Source of the DNA: Alisma plantago-aquatica
Lineage: Eukaryota; Streptophyta; Magnoliopsida; Alismatales; Alismataceae
Direction: 5' to 3'
Assembly (NCBI GenBank): GCA_963693085.1
Contig: OY856409.1
Location: 518,530,303-518,594,302, forward strand
DNA: 64,000 bases
The position numbers were made by a program, and so were the translations under genes. Within the stretch, counting starts at the first letter, position 1, and every line of letters begins with the position of its first letter. The notes under the pieces were generated by a model that saw nothing but the letters and a program-made list of their open reading frames with translations, made no database searches and was not told where the DNA came from. Below, piece after piece: positions 1 through 12,489 of the stretch.

Positions 1-1057
1 CTTTAGTAATCAATCTAAACATTGCTTGTGGACAAAACTCCTCTTCTAGGTTAAATCCTATGTGTGTGACCCTGCAGGTCCATTTCACATTGGCAGTGAA
101 AGTCCATAACACTTATGACTTCACAAGAAAAGAGCGGTGCCTAGTCACACATCAGTGCTACCCAAGTGAAAGTAGAAAGTTGGAGAACAACTTTCAATCC
201 TACAATCCGTGAATGGTGTTATAGAGAATGTATAATTCCTTTGTCACTGATATCCTGAATGAACTCGAGGCATGGAACAATCATCCTGTCAACGTTCATT
301 CACTTTCTTGATCTCAGAGTAGATTGGAAGAGATATGTATGACATCAATATCACATATTGATTCACACATGCGTACATGCCTTTCTCAATCCTACTCATC
401 AAGTGGCCATGGATATCAAACTCCCTCAAGAGGGACAAATCCCATATCTATCACTCACCCCTCAAAAGCCCCATGTGTCAAAGCCACCCAATCATCACTT
501 TTATAACAACCCATGTTTCAGGACTGCGTTTGATGATGTCAAAGTGTGCCCAACGACATGTGTTGAGTGTAGTGATTTCAGGTCAAAGAATCACACTCAC
601 CACAATCATTGTGAGTACTGACTGTGACTACCATGTCATGGTTCCATGTGTCAAACTCACGATGGGTATGTCCGGTACACTTGTTCTCTAACAAGTACCT
701 ATGTGTTTGGTTTGATATCTCTATATCATGACTAATGAGATTCTGTCATCAACCAACACCACAATCTAGTCTTGTGTGTCATTGTTGTCTATCTACCTTC
801 CACAATGACATCCGACTAGGGACATAACAAGAATGTACAAACTCTTAGCATTCGTATGATCTCATCGTTCAGGTCCTCAACCTGAAAGCATACGTCATTG
901 AGTACTGTCATTCTCTAGACATTCAATCTGTTCTATCACTATCTCATATGACTGAACCAGAAAGAATTGGAAGCTTGCCTTTGTTGTTTATCAAAATCAA
1001 TCTTAATGTATCCCACCAATCATCCCATGATCGGCTCTCAGGGCATACATACCAACA
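1..1057 (-). mobile_element. Left LTR (3' LTR) of copia element C1, cut by window edge
   Basis: This stretch repeats 6878-7934 at a constant offset of 6,877 bases at both ends, so the two are a pair of LTRs. The element reads on the minus strand, making this its 3' LTR. The LTR ends here with ACCAACA, the complement of a TGTTGG start, and is followed by a purine-rich tract in minus orientation. The first half (about 1.16 kb) and the outer target-site duplication lie outside the window. Short ORFs here have no coding character. Confidence 0.9.
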
Positions 1058-1067
1058 GACTCCCACT
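1058..1067 (-). other. Polypurine tract of C1
   Basis: On the minus strand the ten bases next to the 3' LTR read AAGTGGGAGTC-like, a purine run directly abutting the TGTTGG start of the LTR. That is the usual place of the plus-strand primer of an LTR retrotransposon. Confidence 0.6.
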
Positions 1068-1129
1068 TGCACTGTGAGCCAATCACCCTTGAATCATATT
1101 CATAGTGATTTTCAAACATGTCCCACATG

Positions 1130-3480
1130 TTACTGTGCTCTAGTGCGAACATAGTGAGTAATGGCAACACCTTGCCAAAGTCAGTATAAATTACATGTCT
1201 CACATCTCTTCGTTGTACGTCACACGTATGAGATGGAGTTGCCGTAATATGTGATCTAGTATTCCTTTGCTAACCTTTAGCCACATTGCATGATCAAGGA
1301 TTCCATACTTGTCATCAATGAGAGGAATATCTATAAGTTCATCTCATGAACTTCCATATCCATATAGTATATACTGTTGTTCTCTAACGCATAGGTACTC
1401 GGCATTTCCTTTTAAATGGTTTTATTGGAACACTTCCAATTATCAACAAACTTTCACTTTTATATGTATCCTATATATTTTGCGATTAATTTTCTGTCCT
1501 TTCAGAAGTTCGCATCAATGTAACTCTTTACATCGAACTCTTCCTTATCTCCATAGAACTAGTACTTCTCAAGTACTTATCAAGTTCTCATGGTATTCCA
1601 GTAACCCTTACTAGAAGTAGACAGACATCCACTCATCATGTCCCACATACGAGTTATCAGGATGAGCACATCATATTGCCATGTCCTACATACAAGATGA
1701 TGAATGCATTTTATTCTTGCCATGTCCATACATGCAAGATAATGGGATGATTATATACATGATAGATCCATATCTATTCTTAGTGTTCCGACTCTTCATA
1801 AGAATTGGACACTTGGCCTTGGGATACTAACTCCATGTAGTATGGACAAGTTTTCTCCCACTGAATTTGTGCACACTGAACACTTCAGTACAGATTGCCA
1901 ATGTATGCTCTCTCTTTCTAGGTCAAGATATTTTTCGAGAACTATCTCTATAGATCTCTATTCCTGTCACATAGGAAACATCTCTATTCCTTAAAGATAA
2001 TTTCCACTTTTGGATTTCCATTCTAGAACATTTCCATTTCACATCAACATGTGGAATGTGAATACGCTCCCACTAAATCACAAATCCCTTCTTTATCTTT
2101 GACATATCAGTCAAACCCTTTGACTCTATCATCAAAGTAAAGATCCAATTCTGAGTTGCTTGTACTCAATCAATCACATTGATTAGTCCGTTGTAACTTA
2201 TAGACTTCATTTGCATTAGTGGATTCATAAACCTTATAGGTTGTGTCACGTACACATCCTTGTTTTATTCCTCATAGGAATGTGGTTTTAGTATCCATAT
2301 GCCAAATACCTTAGTCCTTAAGTTGCAATCAACTAGCATCATCCTTATCAAAATGTTATCCATGTATCTTAACACTTAAGATTCATTTGCACTTATGTAT
2401 TTTATCCAACAGGTGCTACCATCAAGGTCATACCTTATGGTTCACATGGATGTCATTTAGGATGTAATGGTCATAAACCATAACTCAAAATTTGATTCCT
2501 CATATTCATCTAGATAGTTGACTCATCACATGAATAACTCATCACATAGATAATTGAGGTGTATCTGTTAAGGATATAAGAACTCACAACCCTTGTGATT
2601 GTTAATTTCTTTTATTAGTGTGGGGTATTCTTTTATTAAGAAGAATTCAGTTATTCGATAATCATTCTCTAACTCCTAAGAGTATGATTCCTTCTTGATT
2701 TAGACATCACCATGCCTTAATCATGAGTTCACAATGATACACTATCATAATCACTCATAAGGATCTCAAACATTTGGTCCAAGTATTTCATTCATTGATC
2801 TCATCAAGAATTAACACTTTACCAAATTTGCACTTCATCTATGATAATCTTGAACACTTTAAGATATTCATATTGGTATTTCTCTAAACACCATTTGAAG
2901 TATTAGCATTTGTTCCAATAGGTATGTAAATACATCACATGTATTATACCTAATAGGATAATCATTCTCCCACTACCTTTAGTGAAGACTGATTAATCAT
3001 GTCCAAGATATTCATGTCTCTTACTGGTTCTCTAACCAAAAGAGTCTAGATTTATCCATCATATGGAAACTAGAAATGAATTTCTCATGATTGATGCTAA
3101 TTTGATTGTTTGAGTTATCTATAACTTTCAGGTATCATTTTATCTTATGCATATCAAATACCACAAAATAAATAAGGCATCGCCACAAAGATCATATCTT
3201 TATAAATTGAAACATCCCTTTATTAATTGCCATCATTGTCATACAATATGCAAAAATAAAGTGTTTCTATCTATTGGAAAATATGAAATAGCAGTTCATA
3301 ACTGTATTACATGCCTTTTAGGCTGAAAATAAACTAAAGTACTCCTATCTATGGCGGCAAACCTTGCCCCAATTATGAGTGCTTTACACTTTACATCTTG
3401 GTATCATATACCTCAAAAAGTGTTACAAGTTTACTTTCATGACACCTTTAAGTAGAGACGTCTGTCGCCTCCTTCTTCTT
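1130..3480 (-). pseudogene. Decayed Ty1/copia pol (RT and RNase H remnants) of C1
   Basis: No long ORF survives, but conceptual reading of the minus strand gives broken pieces in the order expected of copia pol. Near 2277-2300 there is an MDTKTTFL-like piece (the reverse transcriptase MDVKTAFL region). Near 2129-2140 a YFDD-like piece sits at the position of the catalytic YVDD. Near 1940-1965 a GIEIYRDSSRK-like piece matches the segment after the active site. Near 1490-1560 and 1220-1300 there are RNase H-like pieces (YIDANF, and HILRQLHLIR close to the end). About 2.35 kb remain between gag and LTR, shorter than a full protease-integrase-RT-RNase H region, and I recognised no integrase, so a deletion is likely. 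The element is dead for coding. Confidence 0.7.
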
Positions 3481-3486
3481 TTGTTC

Positions 3487-4302
3487 TTACAGATAGAGAG
3501 GACAATTCCTTTTCCAATGTCCTGGCTTTTGACAATGGTGGCAATTTCCTTTCTTGGTCACGCCTCCCTTGGCCTTGAGAGCTGAAGACGGCTTGGACTC
3601 CTGGCTAGCATCAGAACCTTTCTTAGCTTTGCCCTTGCCCTTGCGCTTGGACTTGCCTTTCTTGCTCGTGATCACCATCACAGACTTAGGCTTGTCTTTC
3701 TTCATCTGTATCTCGGCTGTCCTCAACATGCCCAACAACTCTGACAGTGGCCTATCAAAGTTGTTCATGTTGTAGTTCATCACAAACTGACTATAGGATT
3801 CTGGAAACGATTGCAGTATCAAGTCAGTAGGCAACTCTTGGCTCAGTGGAAATCCCAGTCTTTGCAGGTTCTCCACATACCCAATCATCTTGAGTGTGTG
3901 AGGACCAACTGGATCTCCTTCTGTCATGACGCACTTGAACAGTGCCTTTGAGACATTATATCTCTCTTGCCGTGCTTGATCTTCATACATGTTCTTGAGA
4001 TGCTGAATCATCTCAATGACACCCATGTTCTCATGCTATCTCTGCAACTCATGGTTCATAGAACATAACATCAAGCACTTTGCATCAATGGCATCATCAA
4101 CATGCTTCTTGTAAGCATCCCTTTCTGCCTTTCGTGCATTAGGAGCGGGTTCCTCTGGAATTGGAGTATCCAAGACATAGAGCTTTCGCTCTTGAGTGAG
4201 AACAATTCTCAATGTCCGATACCAGTCATGGAAGTTTGTCCCATTTAGCTTGTCCTTTTCAAGGACCGATCGTAAAGAAAAGTGATTGTTGTTTGTTGCC
4301 AT
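3487..4302 (-). pseudogene. gag: Gag of copia element C1, one internal stop
   Basis: This codes for the capsid-like Gag that packages element RNA. It starts at ATG 4300-4302 (MATNNNHFSLRSVLEKDKLN), has the copia Gag N-terminal signature LNGTNFHDWYRTLR, and ends with a CCHC zinc knuckle CHHCQKPGHWKRNC just before the stop at 3487-3489. A single in-frame stop at 4036-4038 divides it into 88- and 179-residue pieces that lie in the same frame. A basic Lys-rich stretch precedes the knuckle, as is usual for nucleic-acid binding. The frame is otherwise open, in contrast to the ruined pol downstream. This could mean gag was kept under selection longer (a gag-only, partly parasitic element), or only that it is short. 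Confidence 0.85.
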
Positions 4303-5703
4303 TTGAACTACAAAAGGAAATATGCAATTTTACTCCAAAAATCATTTTTGACGTATTTGATTGATTTGAAAATTTGATGATATAATTAGGCCTTTAATTG
4401 ATTATTGCTCCCACTATTTTAGTTCAAATTGATAGCCCTCACCATCAATTCGGAAGATTGCAGCGTACAACCTTCTAGTGGGCAAGATCCTGAAATCCTC
4501 TAAGTCATGGACCAGCTTGGGCTGTAACCCACAATATAGATCTCTCAGGTAGGCAACTCTTGCCAATTGCATCATATGAAACTCTTGATAAGATGTCATA
4601 TGCAACTCCTTGCCATGATCATCTCCATGCCTCAAGGTGCTAGATCCTATCTAGGTCACCTTGTTAAGTCCGACCCAAAGCAAACACGATGAATATGCAC
4701 CCTGCTTGGGCAGACCGACACATTCATCCTGCACGCTTCCACGAGATAGACGGTGCACCACGCTTGGGCGTGCCCACACTTGGTTGATCAAGCTTTTCAC
4801 GTGTGTCACATTTGGAAGGCATCTAAAACTTAATATTTTAATGAGGTATTTGGTTTTTATATACATATACATATCCAATCACCACAATACATAGTACGTA
4901 TCATATACATGCTATATCCCACAGAAAACATGCACAAACAATAAAAAGCAATGATTATGGCCATCCTATTGTGATTCCTCGAGCCAAGAGGAATCACGGT
5001 CATCTAGGTCTACATTACATGCAACCTGTACAAGATGAAAATTGTGCTTTGCCTTCGGAGTAGATCAACTCATCACATGATTGACTTGCTCGTTCTGGCC
5101 CAGTCGTCTGGGTGCCACAAGCCGTTGCCTGGTCATTGTGCATCTCGTCATGGCCACCACCCGCTCATCTCGCTCCTCGAACCGATCATCAAATGATCGG
5201 TTCACTCCTTGAATCGATCGTCTGGAATGTCAACCGATCGGTTCACTCCTTGAACCGATCATCTCAGCTGTCGTCAGGATGTCCGCTGGTCTTTGACATA
5301 ACAGGAAATAAAATCTATCCTAATATTACATTGCTTAAAAAGGAAACCCCGAGTTACATTCGGGGGGAGAAAAGGTAGGAAAGAATCTCGAATTATTTCG
5401 AGTTACATCAGGAGTAGGAGAAGGAATTAGTGCGCAGACCGAGATGCAAGCAACCACATACAACCACACACAGATATAGGGGTTTATAGGCCATAACCAT
5501 GCTATACATCCACCACAAAACTCGTTTAAGGGCGACGCGTATCGAGTGCATTAATAATACATATCATATATGTAATTTGGGATTTGTGGATTTAGGATTG
5601 GAGATGCATAAAGCCAATTTTATTCACATCGTATGCAATAAATAAAGGCGACAAACCAAAATCGATCATATCGATATTCCTAAAATATAGAGCAGTTAAC
5701 GTG
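4303..5703 (-). other. Long untranslated leader of C1
   Basis: About 1.4 kb separates the primer-binding site from the gag ATG, long for a copia leader. I see no conserved reading frame in it. It holds a small cluster (5179-5272) of direct and inverted copies of GAACCGATC/GATCGGTTC, the same unit that forms a larger array in the LTR. Confidence 0.6.
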
Positions 5704-5715
5704 GCTCTGATACCA
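5704..5715 (-). other. Primer-binding site of C1 (tRNA-Met type)
   Basis: The minus strand reads TGGTATCAGAGC one base inside the right LTR. This is the usual plant copia site, complementary to the 3' end of initiator tRNA-Met, and it fixes the orientation and the LTR edge at 5717. Confidence 0.92.
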
Positions 5716-6265
5716 CTGTTGGGTTTTAGGGGAGACAGAGAAGGCAGCAGAAACAAAAATTTTCTCCCCAAAACCCAGAATAAGGAAACGCATCAACGTA
5801 TATATAATAGAAAAGGATGGTTTGTGGAATCATACCTTGTCTCGAGGCTTGCTCGACAACAATACCTCGCGCCTTGCGTGGTCTTCAAATCTAGTCTTTG
5901 ATGGTGTCTGTCAGCTCCTGGTCGCACCGGGACTGACGACTCCTGATCTCACCGGACTGTCGGATGACAGTTGTCCTCCTGAGCGGCAGAAACCTCCCGC
6001 CTCTGAAGTAGTCCACACGGACCACCTGGAACTCCACACTCCTTGTCCCACAAGGAAGTGGAAGGAGTCACACCCTCCTGTTAACGTACTAGTCTCCAAC
6101 ACACTCTCCTGCCTCCAATTGCAACTGCAGTTGTCCTTCCCTTGCTGCACCTCCCTTTGCGGGTAGCACTTGCTCGGGCTTTCTCAGTTACCAAAACCAG
6201 AGAGAACGACAACTTTGCAGAGCAACTGGTTGCACTGAGTAGTACTTTGAGAAGCCCCCAATACC

Positions 6266-6280
6266 CCTATATATATAGGA
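6266..6280 (-). promoter_or_regulatory. Probable TATA box of the C1 LTR promoter
   Basis: The minus strand reads CCTATATATATAGG inside the 5' LTR. Its position between the palindrome array and the primer-binding site fits a retrotransposon promoter with U3 upstream of it. Transcription start was not determined. Confidence 0.5.
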
Positions 6281-6369
6281 GGGTCATGGGACAGGGTTCT
6301 CCATCCCGGGCAATACGGAACTAAAAGCAGGAGTAGAAGGGTTCGAGATTTTCCACAAAACTCGCAACC

Positions 6370-6768
6370 TGAACCGATCGTTTCACAACTGAAAAGGTTG
6401 GTTGGGGACCTGAACCGGTCGGTTCACAAGTGAACCGGTCAGTTGGGACACCTCAACCGGTCAGTTCACAAGTGAACTGGTCGGTTGGTGGTCCTGGTCG
6501 GTTCCCGATTGACTTTCCTTTTTTTGTTTCTAATTGGTATCGAATACCAGTCCTATTTCCCAATCAAATTGGGCAATTGAAACGAAAGGAAAATCCTCAC
6601 CAATCCTACTTTCCCAACTTGCTCGGTTGCACAAGTTGAATCGATCGTTTCAACACTTGAAGCAATCGGTTCACCCTGGACTTGAGCCGATCGGCTCAAC
6701 ACTTGAGCCGACTGGTTCAACAACCTCAGCCGACCGGTTCATCACATGAACCGATCGGTTGGGAGTGC
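6370..6768. repeat. Array of GAACCGATCGGTTC-like palindromic repeats in C1 U3
   Basis: About a dozen degenerate copies of a short self-complementary unit (GAACCGGTCGGTTC, GAACCGATCGGTTG, GAGCCGATCGGCTC and similar) lie in direct and inverted order, in two blocks (6370-6510 and 6635-6768), separated by spacers such as ACAAGTGAACC. They sit just upstream of the TATA box in transcript orientation. Confidence 0.8.
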
Positions 6769-7934
6769 AGGTTGTGCAGAATCAGTCAATTGCGATTTCA
6801 ATCAATATGTCCAACACCTTGAACATTATGATATTGAGCTATCAATTAATTGAGTGTTTAATTGAACTACTAAACTCCTTTAGTAATCAATCTAAACATT
6901 GCTTGTGGACAAAACTCCTCTTCTAGGTTAACTCCTATGTGTGTGACCCTGCAGGTCCATTTCACGTTGGCAGTGAAAGTCCATAACACTTATGACTTCA
7001 CAAGCAAAGAGCGGTGCCTAGTCACACATCAGTGCTACCCAAGTGAAAGTAGAAAGTTGGAGAACAACTTTCAATCCTACAATTCGTGAATGGTGTTACA
7101 ACGAATGTATAATTCCTTTGTCACTGATATCCTGAATGAACTCGAGGCATGGAACAGTCATCCTGTCAACGTTCATTCACTTTCTTGATCTCAGAGTAGA
7201 TTGGAAGAGATATGTATGACATCAATATCACATACTGATTCACACATGCGTACACGCCTTTCTCAATCCTACTCATCAAGTGCCCATGGATATCAAACTC
7301 CCTCAGGAGGGACAAATCCCATATCTATCACTCACCCCTCAAAAGCCCCACGTGTCAAAGCCACCCAATCATCACCTTTATAACAACCCATGTTTCAGGA
7401 CTGCTTTTGATGATGTCAAAGTGTGCCCAACGACATGTGTTGAGTGTAGTGATTTCAAGTCAAAGAATCACACTCACCACAATCACTGTGAGTACTGACT
7501 GTGACTACCATGTCATGGTTCCATGTGTCAAACTCACGGTGGGTCTGTCCGGTACACTTGTTCTCTAACAAGTACCTATGTGTTTGGTTTGATATCTCTA
7601 TATCATGACTAATGAGATTCTGTCATCAACCAACACCACAATCTAGTCTTGTGTGTCATTGTTGTCTATCTACCTTCCACAATGACATCCGACTAGGGAC
7701 ATAACAAGAATGTACAAACTCTTAGCATTCGTATGATCTCATCGTTCAGGTCCTCAACCTGAAAGCATACGTCATTGAGTACTGTCATTCTCTAGACATT
7801 CAATATGTTCTATCACTATCTCATATGACTGAACCAGAAAGAATTGGAAGCTTGCCTTTGTTGTTTATCAAAATCAATTTTAATGTATCCCACCAATCAT
7901 CCCATGATTGTCTCTCAGGGCATACATACCAACA

Positions 7935-10900
7935 CTAACAATTTACAAAGCTTGATACAACACTTCACCACAAGGTAATCTAAAGGAAAACTAAACATAA
8001 AGCCAAAGACCAAGCTGAGGGTCATCTAACCACCTCTTCAAGCCTCCCAAAGATCAGCTACAAGGTTGACGTTGAAGTTCACTCTCCTCGATCTAACCTG
8101 GGGTTGGAAGTATACCCCACAAAAGGAGAAACAAAAGGAAACAATTAGCAAAAAGCTGGTATGTGCATACTAAAAGAAACTTTGAGCAATTTAAGAAACA
8201 AGGACTACAAATATAAAATGCTTCCCTTACAAGAGATAAAGACTACCCACATGGGCATAAAAGAATAAGATCATAACAGAAGAGATAAAAGAGGATACTT
8301 GCCATAAACAATAAAATTTATACAACAAAAGCACATAGATAGGTAGTAGGACACACACCCCACAACCAATCATCAAACCTGCATGCATGTGAGATAAACA
8401 TAGTCCTAGAAAAATATAAACACTAAGGCGGCCAAGGCTTCACATCCTTGAAACCTGATAGAGAATGACTCACCGTCAAACTCCCAATATATATAAAAGT
8501 TGAGCCAAGGCTTCACATCCTTGAAACTCGGGTATGGGGCACCACCACCACCATCCCATAAACAAAAAGGGCACACACCCAAAACCAAAGTAATTTACAT
8601 TATTCTAGTGCCACTGATTCACATTGCATGTAAATATAGAGGCAAGTAAATAGTTTAGTCAGAAGATGATACAAAGGTTGCCATCACACAATGGACAACA
8701 CAAACATATAATATCCACTTCAAAGTGGCGCATGACAAAATAAGAGACCAACATGCATCAAGGCACAAGATATGATATCAAGAAAATATCAAAGTTCATA
8801 ACAAGAAAGATAGTTCACATGAACCATGATAACAAGAGAATAGACATATGTGTAGGCAAAAGTCAAAAGAAAGATAAGATAGGTGAATTGCTCAACAAAG
8901 ATGAATAGGGGATACAACATACCTCAAACCAGGTTCCAAACTGCTAAGCACTCCTAGATCCAAGTCTAGGTCACCGAAGGCCTAATAAACACATATGCAG
9001 GGTTATGTCAATTCATGTACATTATTCCAAACCCTAAAAACTACCTTTATATATGTGTGTGAATTTGGTTATGAAAACTATTCCATATTTTAGGTTATGT
9101 TTTTACGAGTCTAAAACATATTTTATTATATTTTTCTGACTTATATATAATTAGTTATGATTTATATAAGTTATTATCTTATTTAATTAGACCCATTAAA
9201 TCACCCTTTTAAAACATCAGATTCAGATGAAAAAACCCATACCATAATAAAGCTCACATTTTTATGAATTCAACGACTATTTTTCCACAATTTCTGATCA
9301 TCTGATAATTAGTTATACATTTTTAATTACTGACCAATCAGATAATTCCACATAATGAATTTGCATCAAAAGTGGATAACAGGAGAGGGGCTCGCGTGAC
9401 TTGGCCCAATCACAGCCGGCCAAGTCACTGGTCAAACACTCGCAAGACCACGACCAGAGGAGGGAGACAAAATTAGTGAAAAGACGAAAATACCCCTGGT
9501 CGTAACACAAAGCAGAAAGGTCGAGAAGGGTACAATGGGAAAAGCGCCACAACCATTGTTCCTTCTTGCATCTGCGCGACTGCAGACTTGCCAAAGAGAA
9601 ACCACGTAAAGCCGACAGCGATTGAAGCCACAAAACTCAAAACTGACGTCGTGGTTGGATCCCTGGCATGCTTCCGATCACAACAAGCCTAAGCTCGGGC
9701 GGATCGGAGCACATGGCCACAAAACAGGCATCGACAGACCACTGTTGCGATCACAGAACGACGAAGGACAATGAGGTCCTCAACGGAAATCACGTAGGGA
9801 GCTCCGTCAAGCCCAGACGAAGATAGACACAAAGAAAACAAGCGCCGAGGGGCATAGAAACACCGAAATTGGCTCGAAGGTCAGAAACCAAAGAAAAGGG
9901 GGAAAGCCACGGTACCTTCCGAACAACCGAATTGAAGGCTCGCGAAGCTTGCCCACGCCTTCACGACTCGAAGCAGGCTTAAAACAGACCCCACCGATGA
10001 TCGAGATCCCCAGACGCACTCGCCGCCACCGCAACAGGTGGTCGGAGTAGGGAGAGGTGGAAACAGGGGAAACCAGATCAACAGAGCTATGGCACGTGGT
10101 CTCTGAGGGTCCAAAGATCGTGGGGAAAGCCCTTTATATAGGGGTAGAGTCCAGGTTCAACGAGGAACCAACGAAAACCAAAGAACAAGGGAGGAAAAAG
10201 AGGGTTCTCGTTGACCCAAGTTTCTAGCGAGAGAAACCCTATTAAAATAGGGATCGACAAAAGCGGAAAGTCTCGTAGATGAAGGAAATCAACAACTGAG
10301 GTGCCGAAAGGGAAAGACAGAAGAGGAAAGCGCGGAGGAAACTCACGTTACTATAGCCGAGAGAGAGAGAGAGAGAGTCCTAACGGAGGTAGGAGATGAC
10401 TCGTCATCCGTTAGATTCTCATCCAAGGGCCACGATACAAACTCACATAAGTGGGCCGCGTGATAGCCCAAGATTAGGAAAAATCGGAAAATCAATTGAA
10501 TTAAGCAAAGTGAAATTCAAATAATTTATGTATATTCTCTTTCCTGATTTAGGGGTTCTAGAAATATCCAAATTAAACCAAAATTTGTAAATAAATTAAG
10601 TTAAATGTGTATATTCCGAATATACTCTTAGTTTTGCCTTTTGGAAACCTTTAATGGGTTAAATAAATCAAATATCATTTTCTCTTTCCTTCTTCATTTA
10701 TGGCTTTAGGATTATCCAAATTTGATGAAACTTGACCCACAAGTTAACTTAAGTGTGTTGAATACGAATTTGCCTTTATTTCCAACTTTTAGTGTCATGA
10801 ATTACATTTATTTATTAATTACACATTTTAGGCATTTTCTCTCTCCTATAATTACCTATTAATCAAACATTATCCAAATTAGTTGCAAATTTGCCCAAAG

Positions 10901-11550
10901 GCTTATTTTTATGTTTAGATTACAAATTTGGAGTTAATTTTCCAATTTGAGGGCATTAACTATTTTATATCACTTTATTGGCCTTATTCCTATTTTCCTT
11001 AGATAAGGACATTAATATATACAATTATCTTCCAAATTAGATGATACTTGGCCCTTAAGTTACTTTTTGGTCAAGAAAACGAATTTGAGTGTCAAATTAT
11101 CCTGATGTATTTCCAATTATAATTTTGGTGCAATATCTTTCTAATTATCTTCTTTACCCATTAATTCTCATATTACCTTTAATTATTGCATTTATCATCA
11201 CCTTTATATTATTCGGATTTTCTCTTCTTTTTCATATTCTAAAAAGCACTAGAAAGTTCTAGGACGAATATATTTTATTATTTTTATTACTTAGTTACAA
11301 TTACACTTTAGATCTATTAATTAGAACGAAACTGGTGTATTTGTGCATATAACCTTATATTAAGAATATATGAGAAGTATTTATCCAACTAAGTTCTTTA
11401 ATTTCTTATTATCATCTAAATGAGTTATTATTAAGTACAAAGTATTTTGTATTCCATTATATACCTAATCACATGTATTTGGTTATCCTTGTTTGGCTAC
11501 GCAAAAAGAGTGAAACTACTAGGGTAGGGTTCTAATTCTAGTATGTTACA
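7935..11550 (-). mobile_element. Large LTR A (solo LTR or 5' LTR), broken on its left by C1
   Basis: The right end reads GTATGTTACA (minus strand TGTAACATAC), the same terminus as LTR B (57607) and, mutated, LTR C (41287). Scattered blocks also match B, for example a CCTCGATCTAA...CCTGGG segment near 8088 and a GCTTGCCATAAACAA segment near 8300. The right flank has no purine tract, so this is not a 3' LTR with its body to the right. The class of these LTRs (possibly Ty3/gypsy) is inferred only from size and TGTAACA ends. Small minus-strand ORFs at 9313-10114 lie in the GC-richer promoter/R part and are not genes. Confidence 0.6.
10131..10143 (-). promoter_or_regulatory. TATA-like box in LTR A
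   Basis: The minus strand reads CCTATATAAAGGG within the GC-richer centre of LTR A, next to a GA-rich run (10357-10376). This fits the promoter of a minus-strand LTR element. Confidence 0.45.
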
Positions 11551-12480
11551 AACTGACAGCTGGACCAAGAATTTTTTTTATGTATTTTACAAATCTAGAA
11601 AACTAAACGTTTATGGGATTTTGACAATAGTATGCTCTTAATGAATGATTCTTTAGAATCTAGCAAACCAGACAGCCCATAATTCGTCATTCCTACAAAA
11701 GCCTTCCACCATCGTTACACAAATTACCGAACTGTAGTTACGAGTTCCTCTTATATCACGACAGGTCATCAATTACTATGCAAAGTACTAGGATTTTGGA
11801 AGTCAACGGCCAAATCAGGCCTTATTAAAGCTAAGTTTAAGAGTTTGATATTCGACACGTGTTGAATGATATCCAAAACCATGCTAGCCACGTTTAATTA
11901 GTGGGTTTCACGGATGGTCCAATGACACTCGCCCGCGAATCACTTAATTAAATTAATCAATAACTCAATATTATTTAAAATAAATTAAATTATCTATTTG
12001 TACCTATTCATTGTTATGGAGTTTTTCTAAATTTGAATTTGCCCAATAGAAAGAGAAACGACGGAAAATGAATCCATGACTACTATAATTTCTAATTGCT
12101 CCATCACATTTGTAAGTTTATACCAAGAACAACTAATTTTACTCATCGAGCATCATTATATATATTAACGAATTTAATCATAAAATAAAGAATTTTATCC
12201 AACAACAGTATGTGATGAATGTTTATAATGTGTAGATATCTTTATTCATTTATTAGTGACGATGTATGGAAGTTTTTTTTTGCATTTCACGTAAAATTGT
12301 AAAAAGCTATAGAATTATGTTTTTTCCCCGTCAAGACAACATCTTACAAACCATCTACATCGAACATAAATAATACACGTAGCCCATTAGGTCGGGCTTG
12401 ATTAGTATTTGGTCCGCCCATTTAAATTAGATGTTTTCGATTCGCATTGTAACGCCCAAACCTATCGCAACTATACATTT
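11551..12480. other. A+T-rich spacer without recognised features
   Basis: Very A+T-rich sequence with short homopolymers and no ORF, splice-bounded coding stretch or repeat boundary that I could support. Confidence 0.5.
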
Positions 12481-12489
12481 CACATATCT

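Larger units (their letters stand above)
5717..7934 (-). mobile_element. Right LTR (5' LTR) of copia element C1, 2,218 bp
   Basis: The LTR runs from TGTTGGG beside the primer-binding site to ACCAACA at 7934, where the match to the left copy stops and unrelated sequence begins. The ends form the inverted repeat TGTTGG/CCAACA. At 2.2 kb it is large for copia. It contains a TATA-like box (6266-6280, minus strand) and, upstream of that box, an array of GAACCGATCGGTTC-type palindromes (6370-6768). C1 lies inside LTR A: the sequence from 7935 on aligns with the inner part of related LTRs B and C. Confidence 0.92.

Noticed and set aside
1..1154. Short frames of 60-104 codons repeated at 7201-7498
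   Set aside because: They are duplicated because they lie in the two LTRs of C1; overlapping phases and no domain.
6370..6768. Resemblance of the palindrome array to a CRISPR array
   Set aside because: Unit and spacer lengths are irregular, the repeats diverge, there are no cas genes, and the setting is a plant LTR.
9313..10114. Minus-strand frames of 75-106 codons
   Set aside because: They lie in the GC-richer promoter part of LTR A and match no protein family.
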